This document shows positions 1-5,212 of a stretch of DNA of 5,776 bases, one piece after another. The stretch is from contig JAEEWY010000097.1 of assembly GCA_016291275.1 (NCBI GenBank), positions 1 to 5,776 of the forward strand, read 5' to 3'. The position numbers and the translations under genes are program-made. The notes below the pieces were generated by a model, which was given only the letters and a program-made list of their open reading frames with translations, had not been told where the DNA came from and did not search any database. The stretch comes from Methanobrevibacter sp. GTDB taxonomy: Archaea > Methanobacteriota > Methanobacteria > Methanobacteriales > Methanobacteriaceae. The first letter of the stretch is position 1; each line of letters starts with the position of its first letter.

Positions 1-442
1 CCATTCTTAAGTCATTGTTACAGTCTGCAAGAACTTTTTCAGCTTCTGCTTCACTTATGTCAAAGGTTTGTGAAAGTGCAAATACCGCTTCATTTGATGT
101 AGGGGGTGTTCCTGCTGCTAAAATCACTTCAGACAATTCCTTTTTGAGATTCATATATTCATCTTCGCTCATGCCTATTTGGTTTAAGGTCATGTCTCTT
201 AAAGGACAAGGTTTTGAAGTTTTACAACACCATACGAGTGATCCGAAACAGGTTGCAGGACCTTCGCCTAATCTAGTTTCTCTTGCAAATTTTTGCTTAA
301 TGTCTAAGAATTCTTGAGGAGTCAATCCAACTTCTTTTAAAGCTCCCATAATAGGGCAAGGTTTTACAGGAGGACAACAGAATGCGAGTCCTCTTACATC
401 TCCTCCTCTACAAATATGTGACGGTGAATTTTCCCATGCCAT
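1..442 (-). CDS. Methanogenesis marker 9 family protein, 3' end beyond window
   Basis: The minus-strand frame opens with ATG at 442-440 and stays open for 147 codons to the left edge, so the C-terminus is missing. An AGAGG Shine-Dalgarno at 454-450, 7 bases before the ATG, supports this start. The protein begins MAWENSPSHICRGGDVRGLA and has two similar cysteine blocks: C11, C22-C23, C29 (ending KPCP) and C65, C72-C73, C79 (again KPCP). Each is followed by a similar helix, GLTPQEFLDIK and GMSEDEYMNLK. This pattern matches the methanogenesis marker 9 domain, a family found in genomes that encode methyl-coenzyme M reductase; its biochemical role is not known to me. The eight cysteines suggest metal or Fe-S binding, which is inference. 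After about residue 112 a helical extension (EAVFALSQTF, ISEAEAEKVLADC) follows and continues off the window. It lies downstream of atwA on the same strand but beyond a 315-base spacer with terminators, so it is probably a separate transcription unit. The plus-strand frame over 15-317 is only its shadow. Confidence 0.85.
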   Translation of the reverse strand, partial: MAWENSPSHICRGGDVRGLAFCCPPVKPCPIMGALKEVGLTPQEFLDIKQKFARETRLGEGPATCFGSLVWCCKTSKPCPLRDMTLNQIGMSEDEYMNLKKELSEVILAAGTPPTSNEAVFALSQTFDISEAEAEKVLADCNNDLRM

Positions 443-627
443 AATTTTTCCTCTATTTGTAAATAATAAATATAAAATAATTTTAATTTTTTAATTAATG
501 AATTTTTTATTTAAGAAATCACATTAATAATTAATTAAATTAATAATTAATATAACATTAATAATTTTGTTTGTTTATATTAATATAAGTTTTTAATTAT
601 ATTTGAAAATCTTTAAAAATAGTTGTA
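443..627 (-). promoter_or_regulatory. AT-rich 5' region of the marker 9 gene with candidate TATA boxes
   Basis: Almost no G or C occurs in this stretch upstream of the marker 9 start. Two TATA-like elements are visible on the minus strand: a 14-bp palindrome TTATATTAATATAA at 575-588, preceded by an AAAAAC stretch that could act as a BRE, and TATATTAA at 554-547. Transcription from these would start roughly 25 bases downstream and give leaders of about 80-120 bases. In DNA this AT-rich such boxes arise by chance, so the choice between them is uncertain. I see no open reading frame with a ribosome site in the spacer between marker 9 and atwA. Confidence 0.3.
521..566. repeat. Three copies of ATTAATAATT at 16-18 bp spacing
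   Basis: The decamer ATTAATAATT occurs at 523-532, 539-548 and 557-566. The first and third copies share the longer form ACATTAATAATT. The copies lie between the candidate TATA boxes and the marker 9 start, where a binding site for a regulator would be plausible. The sequence is simple and AT-rich, so chance recurrence is a real possibility. Confidence 0.35.
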
Positions 628-662
628 AAATTCATGTTAACAATTTTTTAATTGTGAACTGT

Positions 663-744
663 AAAAAATAGTTAATTTATAAAAAATAGCAAGTTAATAA
701 AAATAGTAAGTTAAAAAATAGTTAGTTAAAAAAAAATAAAAAAA
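663..744 (-). terminator. Serial oligo-T terminator downstream of atwA
   Basis: Read on the minus strand just after the atwA stop, this stretch has T7 (744-738), T9 (736-728), then T6, T5, T6 and T6 tracts, the last four within imperfect repeats of AAAAATAG-TAAGTTA type (plus-strand view, units near 663-680, 681-698, 699-712 and 713-727). Archaeal RNA polymerase is known to terminate at runs of about five or more T residues without needing a hairpin. No strong stem-loop is evident. The arrangement should end atwA transcripts efficiently and insulate the marker 9 gene. Confidence 0.65.
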
Positions 745-757
745 GAAAAGAAAAAGA

Positions 758-2368
758 TTAGTGATCTTTAATCATATCAGCTTTTTCTTCACCAGTTAAT
801 TCTGCAACGATTTCTTCTGGAGTTCCAGTACTGAGGAGTTTTCCTCCTCTCATTAAGCTTGCCTTGTCACAAACATCCAATACGAAATCCATATCGTGAG
901 AAATGATTACAAAGGTTTGGTCCAATTCGTCTCTTGCCTTTAAGATGGAATTGGTTACAATGATTCTTGTAACTGGGTCCATTGTACCTGTTGGTTCATC
1001 CAATACGACAATGTTAGGTTCCTTGATTAACACTTGTGCAAGAGCGACTCTGTGTCTTTCCCCTCCACTTAATTCATCTTGCCATTTGGATAAGATGCTC
1101 ATGGATTTTTCCTTTTCAAATCCTACAGTTTCAAGAATATGTGCTGCCTTGATTTTTGCAAATTCAGCAGGCAAGTTCAAACTGATAGCATCAGTTAAGT
1201 TTCCTAAGATATCTCTGTGAGGGTATAAAGAGTATTCTTGGTGTAATAAACCTAAGTATGGAGTTACACGGCCTCTGTTTAATGGACCTGGTTTTTTCAT
1301 GTCAATCCAGTCATCACCTAACTTGATTTCAAGTTCTCCAGCACTTGGTTCAGTTAAACCAATCATCATTCTGGTTAAGGTGGTTTTACCTGATCCACTA
1401 AGTCCAACAATACCGTAGATTTCTCCTTGGTTAATTGTTAAGCTTACGCCGTCTACAGCTTTAACCACTCCTCTTTCAATTGAATAGTAATGCTTTTTAA
1501 TGTCTTTTACTCTAATTATCTCTTCAGTGTGCTCAACTTTTTCCACTTGTTCAGCTTGAGGAACGGTTTCAAGGAATTTTGGAACGATTTCATCTGGGCT
1601 TCCATGTTCAATTATTTCCCCACCATCTAGCCAAATTGCATCATCTGCCAATTGGTTCATAACTTCTGGCCAGTGGGAAGTGATAACCATACTGATTCCT
1701 TCTTCTTTTACACCATGAATCAAAGTTTGGTGAAGCTTTTCAGCAGTTTGTGGATCTAATGTACCTGTTGGTTCGTCTGCTAGGAGTAACATAGGATTTT
1801 TAGCCAATTGTCTTGCAAGTACAACTCTTTGTTTTTCTCCTCCACTCAAGTCACGTGCAACGTGAGTTACTCTGTGACTCATTTGAACCATTTCCAATAA
1901 GTCTATAGCGTTGTAGATATTCTCTTCTTCGTATCTGCCTTCGTCACCCATTGCATTCAATACGTTTTCAATTACGCTTTGTTCATCGTACAATGCAAAG
2001 TTTCTTTGAAGCATAATGGAAATTCTTCTTCTGATTGCTGCCTTTTCCAATCTGTCAGCATTCCAGAAATCGATTTCTTTAGCTTTCAATTCAGCTCCAC
2101 ATTCTGGACATTTTTCGCCAGTCTTTGAAGCAGGTTCAACATGCAAGCATTTTTTATTTTCACAAATTGCTAAGTTAAAGAGTACTTGCCCACTGTCTGG
2201 AGCATATTCTTTAGTACCTCTTAGCATATTGATTAAAACAGATTTTCCACTACCACTTCTTCCGAGAATACCTAATGTAGAACCTTCTTCTATTGTTAAG
2301 TTAATATCTTTAAGAACTTGTTCTCCATTAAATGACTTATTAATATTTTTTAAAGTTATGAAAGACAT
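758..2368 (-). CDS. atwA: Methyl-coenzyme M reductase activation component A2 (double ABC ATPase)
   Basis: This 536-residue soluble protein has two ABC ATPase domains and no membrane segments. Domain 1 has Walker A GRSGSGKS (36-43), Q-loop Q121, signature LSGGEKQ (174-180), Walker B LLLADEP (194-200) and switch histidine H232. Domain 2 has Walker A GLSGSGKT (322-329), Q377, LSGGERH (433-439), VVLDEP (454-459) and H491. Both catalytic glutamates are present, so both sites look active. Domain 1 carries an insert with C69, C74, C87 and C90, a likely zinc site. This layout is that of AtwA (component A2), which in methanogens binds ATP and takes part in the reductive activation of the Ni(II) form of methyl-coenzyme M reductase to active Ni(I), in the cytoplasm. 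Automated annotation may call it a generic ABC transporter ATP-binding protein, but no permease is nearby. ATG at 2368 is preceded by AAGGTGGG (2379-2372). The gene lies 188 bases downstream of the DUF134 gene on the same strand and ends in a series of T-tracts. Confidence 0.92.
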   Translation of the reverse strand: MSFITLKNINKSFNGEQVLKDINLTIEEGSTLGILGRSGSGKSVLINMLRGTKEYAPDSGQVLFNLAICENKKCLHVEPASKTGEKCPECGAELKAKEIDFWNADRLEKAAIRRRISIMLQRNFALYDEQSVIENVLNAMGDEGRYEEENIYNAIDLLEMVQMSHRVTHVARDLSGGEKQRVVLARQLAKNPMLLLADEPTGTLDPQTAEKLHQTLIHGVKEEGISMVITSHWPEVMNQLADDAIWLDGGEIIEHGSPDEIVPKFLETVPQAEQVEKVEHTEEIIRVKDIKKHYYSIERGVVKAVDGVSLTINQGEIYGIVGLSGSGKTTLTRMMIGLTEPSAGELEIKLGDDWIDMKKPGPLNRGRVTPYLGLLHQEYSLYPHRDILGNLTDAISLNLPAEFAKIKAAHILETVGFEKEKSMSILSKWQDELSGGERHRVALAQVLIKEPNIVVLDEPTGTMDPVTRIIVTNSILKARDELDQTFVIISHDMDFVLDVCDKASLMRGGKLLSTGTPEEIVAELTGEEKADMIKDH

Positions 2369-2556
2369 AAGCCCACCTTGATAATTAGTTGTAATTATGA
2401 TTTAATTTTTTTAATTTATTACATTTTAATTTATTATAATATATTAATCTTGATTTTATCAAATATTAATTTATTAAATTATATGTATATTATTTATAAA
2501 CGATATTATTAATATAAATTTTGATATTTTCACATATTTTTTTAATTTTTTAATGT
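2369..2556 (-). promoter_or_regulatory. atwA 5' region with candidate TATA box and no minus-strand terminator
   Basis: This spacer separates the DUF134 stop from the atwA start. On the minus strand a TATA-like TTTATAAATA lies at 2500-2491, and a second AT-rich candidate TATATTATAA lies near 2443-2434. Either could drive atwA with a leader of roughly 40-100 bases. No run of five or more T residues occurs on the minus strand here; the long T-runs (for example 2406-2412) are on the plus strand, where no gene needs them. Read-through from the DUF134 gene into atwA is therefore possible. Confidence 0.35.
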
Positions 2557-3195
2557 TCAATTAGTTTCCTTATGATTTGAACCACATAATGGTGTTCCGC
2601 ATTCAGGACATTTTATATTTCTGCATGGGAATCCTCTAATCTTTGGTGCTATGTAACCGCAGTTAGGACATTCGCATGCTTTTGAGGGTCCTCTTCCACT
2701 TCCTGATCCTCCAAATGAACGTCTTTCATTCAAAGGATATTTTGAAGCTTCAGGTACATTGAATATTTGCGGAGCAGAGGATTTGTTTTCCAAATCATTC
2801 TTGATTATTTCAATGTTTTGAGACTTGCAGTCTGGACAGTTTGTGTATTCCTTTTTGGGATTGTTCCATTGAAATCCACAATCCTTGCAGAGGTATATCT
2901 TTTCTTCTGCTTGGAAGTTTTCATTGTTTATTTCAATCTTCTTGCCTTCAATCAATGACATTGCTGTCTTTTTTCTTGCAGAGTTAATGATTCTGTGGAA
3001 TGTCGGCTGTGATATTCCCATCAATTCTGCAGCCTCTTTTTGCTTTATATTGTGATAATCGCCTAATCTGATGGCTTCAAATTCATCAAGATTCATTTTT
3101 ATTGTCTCTTGGTCACTTTCTAGAACATCTTCATGCTTTAGGCAAGTATAATCAGGTTTTTTCACAATTCTCCTTTCTATCTTTGGCCTAACCAT
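2557..3195 (-). CDS. DUF134/UPF0251 helix-turn-helix protein with two zinc ribbons
   Basis: This 212-residue protein begins MVRPKIERRI, typical of DUF134 (UPF0251). The first 90 residues hold the family core: the segment MNLDEFEAIRL (34-44), then a sigma-70 region 4-like helix-turn-helix, KQKEAAELMGISQPTFHRII (51-70). Two cysteine modules follow: C103-C106/C120-C123, a zinc ribbon, and a C-terminal cluster with C174, C176, C179, C191, C196, C199 and C204, including NCGYIAPKIRGFPC and CPECG. A Gly-rich linker (FGGSGSGRGP, 161-170) separates them. Bacterial DUF134 proteins are usually nearer 100-150 residues, so the C-terminal half is an extension. The family is predicted to bind DNA; its targets are not established. 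The start is set by a strong AAGGAGAG (3208-3201), 5 bases from the ATG. Its promoter carries a palindromic repeat, which suggests autoregulation, and atwA follows on the same strand, so atwA is another candidate target. Both ideas are inference. Confidence 0.85.
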   Translation of the reverse strand: MVRPKIERRIVKKPDYTCLKHEDVLESDQETIKMNLDEFEAIRLGDYHNIKQKEAAELMGISQPTFHRIINSARKKTAMSLIEGKKIEINNENFQAEEKIYLCKDCGFQWNNPKKEYTNCPDCKSQNIEIIKNDLENKSSAPQIFNVPEASKYPLNERRSFGGSGSGRGPSKACECPNCGYIAPKIRGFPCRNIKCPECGTPLCGSNHKETN

Positions 3196-3255
3196 TTATT
3201 CTCTCCTTAAAATATTTTCCGATTGGATTTTATATTTTAATGAACCCTAAAACAA

Positions 3256-3297
3256 ATTCATTATGAATATATATTTATTATGAATATATATTCATAA
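3256..3297. promoter_or_regulatory. Palindromic operator-like repeat upstream of the DUF134 gene
   Basis: A perfect 20-bp palindrome, TTATGAATATATATTCATAA, occupies 3278-3297. A near-copy, matching at 18 of 20 positions, lies at 3261-3280 and overlaps it with a 17-bp offset. The half-site ATTCAT/ATGAAT appears four times, at 3256-3261, 3263-3268, 3280-3285 and 3290-3295. The block sits 61-102 bases upstream of the DUF134 start and overlaps its likely TATA box, a position where a bound protein would block transcription. The divergent sstT start is more than 220 bases away. The binding protein is unknown; the helix-turn-helix DUF134 protein is the obvious candidate. Confidence 0.55.
3268..3276 (-). 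promoter_or_regulatory. Candidate TATA box of the DUF134 gene
   Basis: On the minus strand AAATATATA (3276-3268) is a good archaeal TATA box. A start site about 25 bases downstream, near 3243, would give a leader of about 48 bases carrying the AAGGAGAG ribosome site. It lies inside the repeated palindromic block. The second copy of the block, at 3278-3297, is itself TATA-like and could be used instead. Confidence 0.45.
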
Positions 3298-3523
3298 CAT
3301 TTAATATATATTTTATCTTTTGATTCCAAGATTAAAAAAATATGATTAAAATAATTATGATAATCAATCATGAAAGTAGGGTATTAAGAAATAATAAAAA
3401 ATGGTTTTCAATGTTTTTAAAAAATAAAAAATAAAATATGAAATCTTTTCATAAATAATTTTAAATAGGAAAAATAAAAGATTAATCAAGGTTAAAAAAC
3501 AAAAATTGCTTAAGAGGTGTTTT
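3298..3523 (+). promoter_or_regulatory. 5' region of the sstT gene
   Basis: This is the sstT side of the divergent spacer. I find no convincing gene in it. A TATA-like TTTTAAATA at 3459-3467 would place a start site near 3490. An AGAGGTG ribosome site at 3513-3519, 4 bases from the ATG, is the clearest element. A short inverted repeat (TGATTA 3343-3348, TAATCA 3361-3366) is too weak to interpret. Confidence 0.3.
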
Positions 3524-4778
3524 ATGAATAATTTTGTTAAAAAGTGGACTGAATCTAGTCTAATATTAAAGATAATCATTGGTCTAGTCATAGGTGTTAT
3601 TTTAGGACTTACCGTTCCACAATATGATATGATTGGTCTTCCAGGAGAATTATTTGTAGATGCTTTAAAAGCTATTGCTCCAATTCTTGTTTTTCTATTG
3701 GTCACTTCTGCCTTATCAAAAACTGATGGTGGAATTGCAAACAAATTTAAAAAAATTATCTGCTTATTCTTATTTTCCACTTTCACAGCAGCATTGGTTG
3801 CAGTTATTGGAAGTTACTGTTTCCAGTTAGCATCACACTTACTGAAGCAAGCCCCCTATTCCCTTCTGGAGGATTAGGGGAAATTGTAAGCAATCTCCTG
3901 CATAATATTTTTGCAAATCCTTTGCTTTGCCTATCTCAAGGGGATTATTTGGGAATCCTATTCTGGGCATTTGTTTTAGGGATTACCTTAAGGAAAGTTG
4001 CTGGTGAAAATACTAAGGAAATGCTTACCGATTTTTCAGATGCATTAACTATTGTTGTAGTGGGATTTATACAATTTGCACCTATTGGTATCATGTCTCT
4101 TGTATTCACTGCAGTTTCACAAAACGGTTTAAGCATATTTGTTGAATATGGAGAGTTAATATTATTGCTTGTTGGTTGCATGATCTTTACGGCTTTGATT
4201 GTATACCCTCTCATTGTAGCAATTATCTTAAGGCGTAATCCTTATCCTCTTCTTTACATTTGCTTAAAGGAAAGTTCTATTACTGCATTCTTTACAAGAA
4301 GTTCAGCTGCAAACATTCCGGTAAACATGATTCTTTGTGAAAAGCTTGGTCTTGATGAGGATCTCTATTCAATCAGCATTCCTTTAGGGTCTACATTGAA
4401 TACTGGAGGTGCAGCGATTACCATTACAATAATGACTTTGGCAGTAGCAATACATTAGGAATAAGTGTGGATATACCTACCACTATTCTATTATGCATTG
4501 TTTCTACATTTGGTGCATTTGGGGCTTCAGGTGTTGTTGGGGGTTCCCTATTGCCTATTCCAATGGCTTGCTCATTATTTGGAATACCTTCAGACATTTC
4601 CCTCCAAGCCATCTCTGTAGGATTTATCATTGGTGTAATTCAAGATTCCTTTGAAACCGCTCTCAATTCAAGTTCAGATCCTCTATTCACTGCAACAGTT
4701 GATTATTATGAGAGAGCAAAAAGAGGAGAACCTGTTAACTTTTTAGGGGAATTTGCTAAAAAAGATAATGAAGATTAA
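3524..4778 (+). pseudogene. sstT: Sodium/serine-threonine symporter SstT, broken by two frameshifts
   Basis: Three consecutive frames together encode an SstT protein (dicarboxylate/amino acid:cation symporter family), which takes up serine and threonine with sodium at the cell membrane. Frame 1 runs from ATG 3524 (ribosome site AGAGGTG) to a stop at 3875-3877 and matches SstT up to ...GSYCF. Frame 2 matches from VSITLTEAS (3826) to a stop at 4456-4458. Frame 3 matches from NTLGISVDIP (4449) to the end at 4778. One C added to CC at 3823-3824 restores the conserved FPV, and one A added at 4449-4450 restores LAVANTLGI. The repaired product is 418 residues; E. coli SstT is 414. Conserved motifs are intact: FKKI and FSTFTAAL early, AFFTRSSAANIPVNM (255-269), SIPLGSTLN, GASGVVGGSLLPIP (334 on) and SFETALNSSSDPLFTA near the end. 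N293-T-G-G stands where E. coli has NMAG. No other damage is visible, so the lesions are recent or are sequencing errors. The family is mainly bacterial, which suggests acquisition by transfer. A TfoX-like gene follows after 11 bases. Confidence 0.9.
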
Positions 4779-4795
4779 ATAGTGATTATATGTCA

Positions 4796-4798
4796 TAA
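4796..4798 (+). other. Premature stop at codon 3 of the TfoX-like gene
   Basis: ATG at 4790-4792 opens the same frame as the TfoX-like protein and reads M-S-stop-S-K-E-Y-L-G-Y-I-L. The family normally begins with a short Ser-rich start followed by KEYL, so this ATG looks like the ancestral start. A GTGAT ribosome-site-like element lies at 4782-4786. TAA is one substitution from TCA (Ser). Confidence 0.6.
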
Positions 4799-4810
4799 AG
4801 CAAAGAGTAT

Positions 4811-5107
4811 TTGGGATATATTTTGGAACAGTTATCCGATTTAGAGGACATATCCTATCGTGCAATGATGGGTGAATACATCATTTACTACCGTGGAAAG
4901 ATTATTGGTGGCATTTACGATGACCGCTTTCTTGTAAAGCCAGTAAAATCAGCTATGGCTATGATGCCTGATGCAAGTATGGAACTGCCTTATGAAGGTG
5001 CAAAGGAAATGATTCTCGTTGATGATGTAGAGGATAGAGATTTCTTAAGCGAATTGCTGGAATCAATGTATGATGAACTTCCTGCGCATAAGAAAAAACG
5101 AAAATAA
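4811..5107 (+). CDS. TfoX N-terminal domain protein, probably with damaged start
   Basis: The open frame gives 98 residues from TTG 4811 and matches the TfoX/Sxy N-terminal domain. It includes EQLSDLEDISYRAMMGEY, then IIYYRGKIIGGIYDDRFLVK (24-43), KSAMAMMPDA, ELPYEGAKEMILVDDVEDRD and a basic tail KKKRK. It lacks the C-terminal domain of gamma-proteobacterial Sxy/TfoX, the competence regulator; stand-alone N-terminal-domain proteins are common in bacteria and some archaea and have no settled function, so competence should not be assumed. The ancestral start is probably ATG 4790, which is in frame but is followed by TAA at codon 3. The TTG at 4811 falls inside the first conserved helix (KEYL) and has only a weak AAAGAG (4802-4807), 3 bases away. 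The product may be made poorly, lacking about 7 residues, or not at all. The ancestral start is 11 bases after sstT, so the two were probably one transcription unit. Confidence 0.75.
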   Translation: MGYILEQLSDLEDISYRAMMGEYIIYYRGKIIGGIYDDRFLVKPVKSAMAMMPDASMELPYEGAKEMILVDDVEDRDFLSELLESMYDELPAHKKKRK

Positions 5108-5153
5108 TTTCAATAACTGTTAGTGATGTGCTAAGAGCAAAATTTCTAATTTT

Positions 5154-5197
5154 AAAAAAGAAAAAGTAAGAAGAAAAAAGTTTTAAAAAATGTTTTT
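5154..5197. terminator. Two-way oligo-T terminator region between convergent genes
   Basis: The spacer after the TfoX-like gene serves both converging genes. For the minus-strand adhesin-type gene it offers T6 (5190-5185), T6 (5179-5174), T5 (5165-5161) and T6 (5159-5154). For the plus strand it has T5 at 5193-5197, with another T5 at 5221-5225 just inside the opposing gene. Hairpins are weak, as usual for archaeal terminators. Confidence 0.5.
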
Positions 5198-5212
5198 ACT
5201 TTATATCTTCTT

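Noticed and set aside
15..317. Plus-strand open frame of 100 residues
   Set aside because: It is antisense to the marker 9 protein, which has recognisable Cys motifs and a good ribosome site; the plus-strand product resembles nothing and has no ribosome site.
903..1220. Plus-strand open frames opposite atwA (also 2016-2381)
   Set aside because: They overlap the conserved ATPase motifs on the other strand and have no family resemblance; they are shadow frames.
3256..3297. CRISPR-like or phage attachment repeat
   Set aside because: Only two overlapping copies exist, there are no spacers, and no tRNA or integrase gene is nearby; a promoter operator explains the position better.
3364..3786. Minus-strand open frame of 140 residues overlapping the 5' part of sstT
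   Set aside because: It covers the sstT start and conserved first membrane segments in antisense; its composition is Phe/Lys/Ile-rich noise.
3821..4458. Programmed frameshifting in sstT
   Set aside because: Neither break has a recognisable slippery heptamer or following structure, SstT is not known to use recoding, and two such events in one gene are improbable.
3922..4778. Treating the two downstream sstT frames as separate small membrane proteins
   Set aside because: Their apparent starts at 3922 and 4467 lack ribosome sites, and both join seamlessly to SstT homology upstream of those points.
4811..5107. Evidence for natural competence from the TfoX-like gene
   Set aside because: Only the N-terminal domain is present, and stand-alone versions are widespread in organisms without any Sxy-type competence control.
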